A stretch of 64,000 nucleotides of DNA from Streptomyces sp. (lineage in GTDB: Bacteria; Actinomycetota; Actinomycetes; Streptomycetales; Streptomycetaceae), in assembly GCF_031181555.1 (NCBI RefSeq), contig NZ_JAPSKQ010000002.1, positions 5,822-69,821 of the forward strand, read 5' to 3'. The notes below the pieces were generated by a model. The model had not been told where the DNA came from. It saw only the letters and a list, made by a program, of their open reading frames with translations, and ran no database searches. Shown here in pieces: positions 1-8,202 of this stretch. The translations under genes were made by a program, and so were the position numbers. Every line of letters begins with the position of its first letter. The first letter of the stretch is position 1.

Positions 1-1
1 C

Positions 2-2509
2 GTGAGCATCAGCGAGCATCCGCGCGAGTCGCAGCGCGGTGAGCCGCGGCTCGAACCCGTCCGTCCCGCGCTCGCCGACGCGCCGGTGCCGTCCGGGGCC
101 GTCTCCGTCCCCTCCCCCGCGGACGTCTCCGTCCCCTCCCCCGCGGACGTCCCACCGGCCGGACCCGCCGGGGTGTCCGCCGAGTCGCCCGTGGGCCGGC
201 TCGCGGCCACCGTGGACCGGCTCAGCCGCGAGGTGCGCGCCGCGCAGGCCGAGGCCGAGGGGCGCGCTCTGATCGAACTCGCCAAGGGCATCCTCGTCGA
301 ACGCCTGGGGTGCGGTCCCGCGCAGGCCGCCCGTCAGCTCGCCGAGCTGACCGAGCAGGCCGGGACGACCCCGCTGGAGTTCGCGGTCGAGGTCATCAAC
401 CAGGCCGCCCGGGACCGGATGTCCGAGGTGACGGACGCCTTCCTGGCCGCCACCCGGGCCGCCGACGACGCGCAGACCGAGGCGGCCGCCGTGCGGCTGC
501 GCGCGGCCGAGAGCGGGGCGCTGGCGGCGGACGACACCCAGGCGGTCGCCGAGTCGCTGCTCGAGCAGGCGCTGCGCCCGCTCGGTGCGACGGCGGTGGC
601 CATCTGGGCGGTGGGCACCGACGGGTCGCTCACGCTGGCGGGCAGCGCCGGGTTCTCCCCGGCCGAGGCGGCGCGCTGGTGCTACGTCCCGCCGGACGTG
701 GCGACGGTCGCCCGCTGCGGGCTCATGGAGCGCGACGGCCTGTGGATCACGTCGCTGTCCGACACGGGACTGCCCAGCGTCGGCCGGCACCACCACCCGG
801 ACGGGGGCAGGGCCGCCCTGCCCGCGGGGACCGGGGGACGGGTGCACGGCGTGCTGGAGATCGTCTGGCCGTCGCCGCTGCCCGAGCAGCCGCCGCAGAT
901 CATCCGCCAGGTGGAGGCCCTGGCCGAGCTGTGCGCCCACACCCTGGAGACGTACACGCCGCCGAGCGGACCGCCGCACCAGCCGCGGATGCTGCCGGAC
1001 GCCGCCGAGCTGATGGACCTGGCCGACGGGCTGCACGACCCGGCACTGGTCCTCCTGCCGCACCTGGACTCCTCCGGGAACCTGGTGGACTTCCGCATCC
1101 AGCACGTCAACGGCCGCTTCCTGGACCCGGCGGGCCGGCCGCGCGCCATGGTCAGCGGCGCCCTTCTCCTGGAGGCCTATCCGATGGCCGCCGGGCAGAG
1201 CGAGCTGTTCCAGCGGATCGAGCGGGTGTACGCCACGGGTGAGCCGTTCCGGGCCAAGCGCATGAACCTGACGGCGCTCGTCGGCCAGGTGCCGCTGTCG
1301 GCGGTCGCGGACATCAGCGTCAGCCGGCACGGCTCCGGCATCCTGTTCATCTGGCGCATCGAGGACGAGGCGGCCCGGCTGGCGAGCCTGCTCCAGCACG
1401 CCCAGCGGCTCGGCCGGATCGGCGGCTTCGAGGAGAACCTGCTCACCGGGGAGATCACCTGGAACGGGCAGCTGTTCGACCTGTACGGACGCCCGCAGTC
1501 GAGTCCGCCCGTGCCGCTGGAGGACCTGCCCGCGCACGCCCACCCGGACGACGCCGTCGCCATCGGCCGGTTCCTGCGCACGCTGCTGCACCACCGGCGC
1601 CCCGCCTCGGCGGCCTTCCGGCTGCAGCGGCCCGACGGGGTGACCCGGCACATCCGGGTCGTCGCCGAACCGGTCCTGGACACCGACGGCCGGCTGCTCA
1701 CCGTCCGCGGCGCCTACCAGGACATCTCGGCCCAGCACTGGACGGAGGTGGCACTGGCGGCCACCCGCGACCAGCTGGCGCACACCGAGCAGCACGCCAG
1801 CGAACGCGACCGGCTGGCGCTCCAACTGCAGCGCGCCATCATGCCGCCCACCCAGGCGCCGCTGCAGGTGCCCGATCTCGACGTGGCCGTCCGCTACCGG
1901 CCCGCGGAGACCGAGCAGCTGGTGGGCGGCGACTGGTACGACGCCGTGGTGCTGCCGTCCCGGCTGGTGCTGCTGTGCGTCGGCGACGTCGCCGGTCACG
2001 GCATCGAGGCGGCGACCAGCATGGTCGTCCTGCGCAACGCGCTGCGCGGTCTCGCCGTCACCGGTGCGGGCCCCGGGCAACTGCTGTCGTGGCTGAACAT
2101 CGTGGCGCACCATCTGACGGGCGCGGTCACCGCCACCGCGGTCTGCGGGCTGTACGACCCGGCCTCGCGCACGCTGAGGTGGGCCAGGGCCGGCCACCTG
2201 CCGCCCGTGCTGGTGCGGGGCGCCGAGGCCGCTCCGCTGCCGTTGGTCCGCGGGCTGCTGCTCGGTGCCGTGCCCGAGGCCTCGTACGAGGAGGCGGAGG
2301 TCCAACTGGCCCCGGAGGACAATCTGTTGATGTACACGGACGGTCTGATCGAGCGCCGGGACCGCTCCGTCGAGGAGTCCCTGGCCCATCTGCTCGCCAC
2401 CGCCGCCACGGCCCCGGGGACGCTCGACCAGCGGCTGGACCGGCTGCTGACGTACAGCAGGTCGGACACCGACGACGACACCTGCATCGTGGGCATCCGG
2501 GTCGGATGA
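2..2509 (+). CDS. ANTAR-GAF-PAS-PP2C (SpoIIE-type) phosphatase
   Basis: This is a predicted Ser/Thr phosphatase of the SpoIIE/RsbU class that would dephosphorylate a STAS anti-anti-sigma protein. In order it shows a Pro/Ala-rich leader, an ANTAR RNA-binding-type domain (about residues 75-135, with 'IELAKGILVERLGC'), a GAF-like region (about 180-310), PAS-like segments (about 330-580) and a PP2C domain (about 610-835, with 'VGGDWYDAV', 'GDVAGHG' and 'YTDGLIERRD'). The acidic metal-binding residues look intact. ANTAR domains usually act as RNA antiterminators, so fusion to a phosphatase suggests RNA or signal control of stress signalling. A STAS gene follows 277 bases downstream. The GTG start is at the window edge, so the true start could lie further upstream. 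Confidence 0.85.
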   Translation: MSISEHPRESQRGEPRLEPVRPALADAPVPSGAVSVPSPADVSVPSPADVPPAGPAGVSAESPVGRLAATVDRLSREVRAAQAEAEGRALIELAKGILVERLGCGPAQAARQLAELTEQAGTTPLEFAVEVINQAARDRMSEVTDAFLAATRAADDAQTEAAAVRLRAAESGALAADDTQAVAESLLEQALRPLGATAVAIWAVGTDGSLTLAGSAGFSPAEAARWCYVPPDVATVARCGLMERDGLWITSLSDTGLPSVGRHHHPDGGRAALPAGTGGRVHGVLEIVWPSPLPEQPPQIIRQVEALAELCAHTLETYTPPSGPPHQPRMLPDAAELMDLADGLHDPALVLLPHLDSSGNLVDFRIQHVNGRFLDPAGRPRAMVSGALLLEAYPMAAGQSELFQRIERVYATGEPFRAKRMNLTALVGQVPLSAVADISVSRHGSGILFIWRIEDEAARLASLLQHAQRLGRIGGFEENLLTGEITWNGQLFDLYGRPQSSPPVPLEDLPAHAHPDDAVAIGRFLRTLLHHRRPASAAFRLQRPDGVTRHIRVVAEPVLDTDGRLLTVRGAYQDISAQHWTEVALAATRDQLAHTEQHASERDRLALQLQRAIMPPTQAPLQVPDLDVAVRYRPAETEQLVGGDWYDAVVLPSRLVLLCVGDVAGHGIEAATSMVVLRNALRGLAVTGAGPGQLLSWLNIVAHHLTGAVTATAVCGLYDPASRTLRWARAGHLPPVLVRGAEAAPLPLVRGLLLGAVPEASYEEAEVQLAPEDNLLMYTDGLIERRDRSVEESLAHLLATAATAPGTLDQRLDRLLTYSRSDTDDDTCIVGIRVG
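101..148 (+). repeat. 24-bp perfect tandem duplication, in frame
   Basis: Two identical 24-base units (101-124 and 125-148) lie in the N-terminal leader of the ANTAR-PP2C gene. They encode the octapeptide VSVPSPAD twice (residues 34-41 and 42-49). Perfect identity at every base implies a recent duplication in a linker that tolerates length change. Confidence 0.9.
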
Positions 2510-2589
2510 GACGGCAGGACGGGCACCGGCGGCGGCCGAGGCATGACATCGCGATTCGGGGGTACGCGCGGCTGCGCGGTGAGAGTCGA

Positions 2590-2622
2590 CCGACAGGTGA
2601 GGGGGTGCCCGACAGGTGAGGG
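2590..2622. repeat. 14-bp direct repeat upstream of the STAS gene
   Basis: CCGACAGGTGAGGG occurs twice (2590-2603 and 2609-2622), with starts 19 bases apart, in the 277-base gap between the ANTAR phosphatase and the STAS gene. It could be a tandem regulator site or a chance duplication. I see no gene in this gap. Confidence 0.45.
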
Positions 2623-2786
2623 AGCGCGTGACCGGAATCGGTTGCGGGCTGCGCCGCCTCCCGTCACGGAGACGTCCTCGCAGGCCGGCACCCATGAGAG
2701 CGTGATCACCCCGCGCGCCCGGACCGGCGTGCGTCGACATCCCCGCAGGGGGAACCAGCCCTGGCCGTCATTTGTTGGAGGTACCC

Positions 2787-3179
2787 GTGCCCATTGCCCA
2801 GAACCCTCTGTCCGTCGAGGTCACTCTTCCCCGGGAGGACGTGGCCCTGCTCAGGGTGGAGGGGTACTTGGACGTCGACACCGCGACCGAGTTCCAGCAC
2901 CACCTGGCGAACCAGCTCCATCACGGCCGGCGGCACTTCCTGCTCGACCTGTCCGCGGTCCCCTTCATGGACTCGTCCGGCATGAACATCATCCTCCGCG
3001 TCTACCAGGAGGCACGTGAGCTGCCGGGGAGCGTGCACATCATCTCCCCCACGCCCGCGGTGCGCCGCATCCTGGACCTGACCGGCGTGAGCATCACGGT
3101 CCCGGTCTCCGAGAGCGTCGACGAGGCCCTGGAGCGCGTCGACCGGCTGCCGCAGACCCCGGAGGAGCCCGAGAACTGA
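2787..3179 (+). CDS. STAS-domain anti-sigma factor antagonist (RsbV-like)
   Basis: This 130-residue single STAS domain protein is an RsbV/SpoIIAA-type anti-anti-sigma factor. In its unphosphorylated form it would bind an RsbW-type kinase and free a SigB-family sigma factor. The phospho-acceptor loop is visible as 'VPFMDSSGMNIILR', with the conserved Asp-Ser-Ser. GTG at 2787 is chosen because GGAGG (2777-2781) precedes it at good spacing; a TTG 15 bases upstream is in frame but less likely. The neighbouring ANTAR-PP2C phosphatase is the natural candidate for its dephosphorylation, and the kinase could be either RsbW-like protein in the window. Confidence 0.88.
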   Translation: MPIAQNPLSVEVTLPREDVALLRVEGYLDVDTATEFQHHLANQLHHGRRHFLLDLSAVPFMDSSGMNIILRVYQEARELPGSVHIISPTPAVRRILDLTGVSITVPVSESVDEALERVDRLPQTPEEPEN

Positions 3180-3332
3180 ACGGCTTCCGCGAAAGATCAC
3201 CACGTCCCCGCGTCGGGCCGGTGAGCAGCGCGGCCCCCGGCCGCCCGCCACCGGCCGTCGCGCTGTTCGCGCGGCCCCCGAGGAGGTCCGGTCGCGTGTG
3301 CGGGACGCGGTGTCGTACGAGGTCGGGGCGTC

Positions 3333-3358
3333 GTTAAAGTGGTCGCCCGGCAGGGTTC
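3333..3358 (+). promoter_or_regulatory. Candidate SigB-type promoter of the rsbR-like operon
   Basis: GTTAAA (3333-3338), 14 bases, then GGGTTC (3353-3358) closely resembles the SigB consensus GTTTAA-N12-15-GGGTAT. It lies 61 bases before the rsbR-like start, a sensible 5' UTR length. This would put the operon under a sigma factor that the operon itself controls. Confidence 0.5.
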
Positions 3359-3418
3359 GATCGCCGGCTCGTCAACCCGAACGGGCTCGACACGCAACGA
3401 TGATGAGGAGAACAGCAG

Positions 3419-4318
3419 GTGCCGGAGCACGAAGCGGGCGGAACGCTCGGAACGCCGACGCTCGAGGTCAGGGACTTCCTGCGCCGCCGACGTGAGCAGA
3501 TCGCCCAGCGGTGGGCGGACGAGCCCCTGTTCCGTACGGTGTTCACCGTCTCCCGCGACGAGGCGGTGGAGGCGGGCAAGGTGGTCGTCGACGCGCTGGC
3601 CCAGGTCGCCGACTCGCAGCGGGTCGAGGATCCGGACGCCGCGGGCTTCACGGGTGTGCGCGAGCAGCTGGCGCGGATGGGAGCGGCCCGCTCCCGCGCC
3701 GGGCTGTCGGCCACGCAGATGTCGAGCGAGCTGGCCGCACTGTGGCCGCCGGTGGAGAACCTCCTGGTCGCCGATCTGGCCCAGGCGTCGCCCGAGGGGC
3801 TGCGGGAGTGCTCGACCACGCTCAGCGTGCTCATGGGCACGCTGCGGCTGGTGGCCATGCAGACGGCGCTCAGCGAGGGGCAGGCCCTCATCGACCGGCA
3901 GCGCCTGCAGCTGCTGGAGGTGGCCACGCCGGTGATCAAGCTCTGGGACGGCATCGTGGCGGTCCCGCTGATCGGGACGCTCGACAGCGCCCGCAGCCAG
4001 GTGGTGATGGAGACGCTGCTGAACGCGGTCGTCGACCAGCACGCCCGGTTCGCGATCCTCGACATCACCGGTGTGCCGACCGTCGACTCCCTGGTGGCGC
4101 AGCACCTGATGAAGACGGTCGCCGCGGCCCGGCTGATGGGTGCGGAGTGCGTCGTGTCCGGTATCCGTCCGGCGATCGCGCAGACCATCGTGCACCTGGG
4201 TCTGGACCTCGGCACGGTGAAGACCCGCGCGAGCCTCGCCGACGCGCTCGGATACTGCCTGCACGAGCTGGGGGCGAACATCGTGAACGCGACGCCCGAC
4301 GATGCGGGCCGCCGGTGA
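3419..4318 (+). CDS. rsbR: RsbR-like stressosome protein
   Basis: This 299-residue protein has an N-terminal RsbR-type helical sensor region (about 15-160) and a C-terminal STAS domain (about 172-290). In Bacillus, RsbR paralogues and RsbS form the stressosome, which holds the RsbT kinase until stress. The two Thr positions RsbT phosphorylates in the Bacillus family appear to match T170 ('EVATPVIKLWDG') and T217 ('DITGVPTVDS'); this alignment is by eye. The GTG start at 3419 follows GAGGAG. The stop overlaps the rsbS start (GTGA), so translation is probably coupled. The N-terminal fold shows no obvious cofactor motif, so the input signal is unknown. Confidence 0.87.
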   Translation: MPEHEAGGTLGTPTLEVRDFLRRRREQIAQRWADEPLFRTVFTVSRDEAVEAGKVVVDALAQVADSQRVEDPDAAGFTGVREQLARMGAARSRAGLSATQMSSELAALWPPVENLLVADLAQASPEGLRECSTTLSVLMGTLRLVAMQTALSEGQALIDRQRLQLLEVATPVIKLWDGIVAVPLIGTLDSARSQVVMETLLNAVVDQHARFAILDITGVPTVDSLVAQHLMKTVAAARLMGAECVVSGIRPAIAQTIVHLGLDLGTVKTRASLADALGYCLHELGANIVNATPDDAGRR

Positions 4319-4734
4319 GCGAGGAGTTCTCCCGCCCGGTCGCGGGACATGTGCCGGTCCTCAGGCTCGGCGACGTTCTGCTGGTCACCCTCCAGGGGGA
4401 CCTGCACGACAGCACGGCGCAGCAGCTCCAGCAGGACCTGTCCGAGACCATCGCCCGCAGCAGGGTCACGGGTGTGGTCATCGACATCTCCGGGGTGGAG
4501 ATCGTCGACTCCTTCCTCGGGCGTGTGCTGGCCGAGATCGCGGCCCAGACCGAACTGCTGGCCGCGCGGACCGTGGTGGCCGGCATGCGGCCCGCGGTCG
4601 CCATCACCCTGGTGGAGCTGGGTCTGACACTGCCGGGGCTGCGGACCGCGCTCACCACCGAGGCGGCGATGGAGCTCCTCGCGCAGCCCATCGTGCTGTC
4701 CCGCTCCGACGGCCTGCGCCAGGAGAGTCCGTGA
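4315..4734 (+). CDS. rsbS: RsbS-like stressosome scaffold protein
   Basis: This 139-residue STAS-only protein is RsbS-like. The conserved phospho-serine is at S59 within 'IDISGVEIVDSF', the same number as in Bacillus RsbS, where RsbT phosphorylates it and is thereby released. GTG at 4315 overlaps the rsbR stop, and the stop overlaps the following ATG by one base. Gene order R-S-T matches classical rsb loci. Confidence is high for family and moderate for the complete stressosome mechanism in this organism. Confidence 0.88.
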   Translation: MSEEFSRPVAGHVPVLRLGDVLLVTLQGDLHDSTAQQLQQDLSETIARSRVTGVVIDISGVEIVDSFLGRVLAEIAAQTELLAARTVVAGMRPAVAITLVELGLTLPGLRTALTTEAAMELLAQPIVLSRSDGLRQESP

Positions 4735-5174
4735 TGCACACTGCCGCGGGCGTCGAGGCCTGCCTGCCCATCCGGTCGGACATGGACCTGGTGTGGGTGC
4801 GCCAGCACGTGCGGCAGGCCGCCGCCCAGCTCGGCTTCGGCCTGGTGGACCAGACGAAGCTGCTGACCGCCGCCAGCGAGCTGGCGCGCAACACCCTGGT
4901 GCACGGCGGGGGCGGTCAGGTGGAGGTGGCGCACGTCACCGCCGACGGCGCCAGCGGGCTGCGGCTGACCTTCAGTGACTCGGGACCGGGCATTCCGGAC
5001 CTGGAGCGCGCGCTCAGCGACGGCTACACCTCGGGCGACGGGCTGGGCATGGGGCTCGGCGGTGCGCGGCGCCTGGTGCACGACTTCGAGGTCGAGAGCG
5101 CTCCCGGGGAGGGGACCACGGTACGGGTGACGTCCTGGGTGGGCCGGCCACCGCGTCCGCGCGAGGAGGTGTGA
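4734..5174 (+). CDS. rsbT: RsbT-like serine/threonine kinase (HATPase)
   Basis: This 146-residue GHKL-type ATPase is RsbT-like, the switch kinase that phosphorylates RsbR and RsbS and then activates a PP2C phosphatase. The N-box shows E49 and N53 in 'ASELARNTLVHGGGG'. The G1 box is 'DSGPGIPD' and the glycine-rich lid is 'GDGLGMGLGGARRL'. The stop and the next ATG overlap in a TGATG junction. Two PP2C-domain proteins follow at once, either of which could be its downstream target. Confidence 0.87.
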   Translation: MHTAAGVEACLPIRSDMDLVWVRQHVRQAAAQLGFGLVDQTKLLTAASELARNTLVHGGGGQVEVAHVTADGASGLRLTFSDSGPGIPDLERALSDGYTSGDGLGMGLGGARRLVHDFEVESAPGEGTTVRVTSWVGRPPRPREEV

Positions 5175-6232
5175 TGCCCCGCGTCTGGGACGTGCCGGTG
5201 CAGGACTCGACCCGGGTGCGCGACGTCCGGGTCGCGGCGGAGGGGGCGGCGGCCCTGGCCGGGCTCGACGAGCGGCGCACCGCCGTCGTGTCGCTGGTGG
5301 CGACCGAGCTGGCCACCAATCTCCTCAAGCACGCGCAGGCCGGTGAGGTCCTCGTCGACGTCGTGGACCCGCCCGCCCTGCGGGAGGGCCGGGCGGGACG
5401 GGCCGTGCAGATCACCGCGATCGACCACGGACCGGGGATCGCCGATGTGGCCGGTGCGCTGCGGGACGGGTTCACCACGACGCGCTCGCTCGGCGCGGGC
5501 CTCGGCACCTGCCGGCGTCTCGCCGACGACTTCCACCTGCACAGCGCGCCCGGCCGGGGCACGGTGGCGGTGGCCCGCGTGGGTGCCGACGCGCCGCACG
5601 GCGGCGATTCCCCGGAGGCACCCGGCGTGCGGGCCGGCGGCGTCAACATACCGTTCGCCGGCGCGGACTTCTCGGGGGACGCCTGGGCCTGGGTCCGGTC
5701 CGGCGACCGTCTGACGCTGATGCTGGCGGACGGCCTCGGCCACGGCGGCGAGGCCGCCCGGGCCTCGACCGCCGCGGCCGAGGCCCTGCGCGGCCGGCCC
5801 CACCTGCCGCCCGCCGAGGCGCTGGAGGCAATCCACGGAGCACTGGCCGGTACTCGGGGCGCGGCCGTCGCCGTGGCCCAGCTGGACACCTGGGCCGGCC
5901 GGCTGCGGTTCGCGGGGATCGGCAATGTGGGGGCCCGGCTGCGTGAGGGCGACCGATGGCGGTCGCTGCTGTCCCGGCCCGGCATCGTCGGCGTGCACCG
6001 GCCCCGTTCCCTGCGCGAGGACGACGTCGCCTGGACCGAGGAGAGCCTGCTGATCCTGCACACCGACGGCCTGCCCAGCCGCTGGATCCCGTCCCCGGAC
6101 ACCGGGGTGCCGCCGGCCGATCCGGCCGTGACGGCCGCCGTGACGATACGGGACGCCGGAAGTTCCGCGCGCCCGGTGCGGGACGACACCGCCGTGGCCG
6201 TGCTGGCCCCCACCCCGGCGGGCCGCCCATGA
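5174..6232 (+). CDS. HATPase-PP2C fusion phosphatase (RsbX-like)
   Basis: An N-terminal GHKL ATPase module (about 1-135, N-box 'ATELATNLLKHA', G-boxes 'DHGPGI' and 'LGAGLGTCRR') is fused to a PP2C domain (about 150-350, with 'LADGLGHGGEA' and 'ILHTDGLPSRW'). In related loci the phosphatase at this position (RsbX) resets the stressosome by dephosphorylating RsbR/RsbS. Here a kinase-type domain is attached. ATG 5174 is preferred because GGAGG (5165-5169) is four bases before it; GTG 5171 is possible. It is coupled to both neighbours by short overlaps. Confidence 0.83.
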   Translation: MPRVWDVPVQDSTRVRDVRVAAEGAAALAGLDERRTAVVSLVATELATNLLKHAQAGEVLVDVVDPPALREGRAGRAVQITAIDHGPGIADVAGALRDGFTTTRSLGAGLGTCRRLADDFHLHSAPGRGTVAVARVGADAPHGGDSPEAPGVRAGGVNIPFAGADFSGDAWAWVRSGDRLTLMLADGLGHGGEAARASTAAAEALRGRPHLPPAEALEAIHGALAGTRGAAVAVAQLDTWAGRLRFAGIGNVGARLREGDRWRSLLSRPGIVGVHRPRSLREDDVAWTEESLLILHTDGLPSRWIPSPDTGVPPADPAVTAAVTIRDAGSSARPVRDDTAVAVLAPTPAGRP

Positions 6233-7944
6233 CGCGAATGTGGCAGATCGGCACCGTCACCGACGCGGCACGCGCCCGTATCGCCGTCGCGCGGCTGGCC
6301 GCGGAGTGCGGGGTGCCCACCGTCGAGCGGGCCCGGCTGGCCGCGGCGCTCAGCGGCCGGCTGCGGCAGTGCCTCACCAAGGGCGGCACCTGGGTGCTCA
6401 CCCTGGACACACCCGCCTCCCCGGCCGGGGAGGGGGCGCTGCACGCCGTGCTGACGCCCTCGCCCGGCGCGGGGGCCGCCGACCGCACGCCGTGGGCGGT
6501 GACCGTCCCCTGCCCCGAGCCGGGCCGGGCGTGCGACGGCGGCACGGTGACGGAGGATCCGGCCGACCTGGCCGAGGCGCTGCTGGGCGCCGACGAGGAC
6601 ACCGCCGCCGTGCTGGACAAGCTCGCCGAGCAGGAGGAGCTGGTCGCCTTCCACCGGGAGGAGCTGCACCAGACCAACCAGGGCGTGCTGGCGTTGCACG
6701 CCGAACTGGACGCGGCGGGACGCGCGCAGCGGGAGGCGTTCGCCGCCGAGCGGCGGGCGCGCAACGAGGCGGAGGACGCCCGCCGCAGGCTGACGTTCCT
6801 GGCGGACGCGAGCCCGGTGCTGAACGCCTCGCTGAACCACGGCGAGATCATGCGCCGGCTGCCGGAGCTGCTGGTGCCCCGGTACGCCCGCAGCGTCGAC
6901 GTGTGGCTGTTCGACGACGAGGACGACCGGCACCGGCCCGTGCCCCGCCCGGCCGCGGCGGTGCGCGCGGCCCGCACCGGGCGGCCGCAGTACGCCGCCG
7001 ACCACCCCGGCGGGCTGCCCGGTGTCGACGACCAGCCGCCGTCGGCCCTGGATCCCCACCGGCCCCTGCTCTGCATCCCGCTGCTGACACGCCGTGCGCC
7101 GCTGGGCGTGCTGACCCTGTCGCCGCCCGGTGAGCGCTGGGACCCGGACGACGCCGTGATGCTGATCGAGCTCGCCCGGCGGGCCGGCATCGCCATCGAC
7201 AACGCCCGCCGCTTCGAGCACAACCAGGACATCGCCGAGACGCTGCAACGCGCCCTGCTCACGGACCTTCCGGACACGCCGGGACTGAGCCTGGCCGCGC
7301 GCTATCTGCCGGCCACGCACGGGCTGAACATCGGCGGCGACTGGTACGACGCGTTCCGTCAGCGGGACGGCAGCCTGATCACCGTGATCGGCGACGTGAC
7401 CGGGCACGGGCTGCACGCGGCGGTGATGATGAGCCAGCTGCGCACCGCGCTGCGCGCCTACGCGGTCGACGGCGGCAGCCCCGGCCTGCTGCTGACCCGG
7501 CTGCACGGGTTCCTGCACCATCTGCAGCCCGATCTGTACGCCACCGCCGTCATCGCCCGGTTCCACCCGGACGAGCCCACGCTGACGTGGGCCGCCGCGG
7601 GTCATCCGCCGCCGGTGCTGCGGCTGCCCGACGGCCGGGTGCGCACGCTGGACGCCAAGCCGGGCGCGATGCTCGGCATACCGCTGAAGCAGGAGATCGC
7701 CGACCACACCGAGCGGCTGACGCCGGGGTCGACGCTCGCGCTCTACACGGACGGACTGGTCGAGCGGCGGGACCGGGGCATCGACCCGGGCATCGAGCGG
7801 CTCGCGGCGGCCCTCGGTTCGTTCGGCTCCGCGGAGCTGGACGCGGACCTGGAGGGCTCGGCGGACCGGATCCTCCACCCCCTGCTGAGCGACTCCGAGC
7901 GCGACGACGACGTCTGCCTGCTGCTGTGCCATCTGCACGGCTGA
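6229..7944 (+). CDS. GAF-PP2C phosphatase with degenerate HATPase-like N-terminus
   Basis: This 571-residue SpoIIE-family phosphatase is the probable output enzyme of the operon. The first about 100 residues are laid out like a GHKL module but lack the N-box ('AALSGRLRQCL' where E and N are expected) and the glycine lid, so ATP binding is doubtful. A charged helical segment follows (about 120-190), then a GAF domain (about 190-330) and PP2C (about 345-571, with 'IGGDWYDAF', 'GDVTGHGLHAAV' and 'YTDGLVERRD'). ATG 6229 overlaps the previous stop (ATGA). The 258 bases after it show nothing clear. Confidence 0.85.
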   Translation: MTRMWQIGTVTDAARARIAVARLAAECGVPTVERARLAAALSGRLRQCLTKGGTWVLTLDTPASPAGEGALHAVLTPSPGAGAADRTPWAVTVPCPEPGRACDGGTVTEDPADLAEALLGADEDTAAVLDKLAEQEELVAFHREELHQTNQGVLALHAELDAAGRAQREAFAAERRARNEAEDARRRLTFLADASPVLNASLNHGEIMRRLPELLVPRYARSVDVWLFDDEDDRHRPVPRPAAAVRAARTGRPQYAADHPGGLPGVDDQPPSALDPHRPLLCIPLLTRRAPLGVLTLSPPGERWDPDDAVMLIELARRAGIAIDNARRFEHNQDIAETLQRALLTDLPDTPGLSLAARYLPATHGLNIGGDWYDAFRQRDGSLITVIGDVTGHGLHAAVMMSQLRTALRAYAVDGGSPGLLLTRLHGFLHHLQPDLYATAVIARFHPDEPTLTWAAAGHPPPVLRLPDGRVRTLDAKPGAMLGIPLKQEIADHTERLTPGSTLALYTDGLVERRDRGIDPGIERLAAALGSFGSAELDADLEGSADRILHPLLSDSERDDDVCLLLCHLHG

Positions 7945-8202
7945 ATCCAAAGCGTCGGCCCGGAGCACGGTGACGGCCGGGCGCCCGGCGAGCACGGCCG
8001 GTGGCGACGCCGCTCCCCCGCCCGCCCCGGCCCGTGCCGGGCGGACGCGGCCCCGTACACCGCCGGGCCGCCGCACACCCCCGCCCTCCGCTTCCCGGTG
8101 CGGTCCGCCGCGTGTGCGGGCATCGTGGTGCTGAAGAGGGGCACGCGAGAGGTGCGGGCGTTCGAGGCAGATCGTCTGGAGCCGCAGGAAGGGATGAACA
8201 CC

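Noticed and set aside
2543-3019. Plus-strand frame covering the gap before the STAS gene
   Set aside because: It overlaps the STAS gene in another frame and has no ribosome site or protein similarity.
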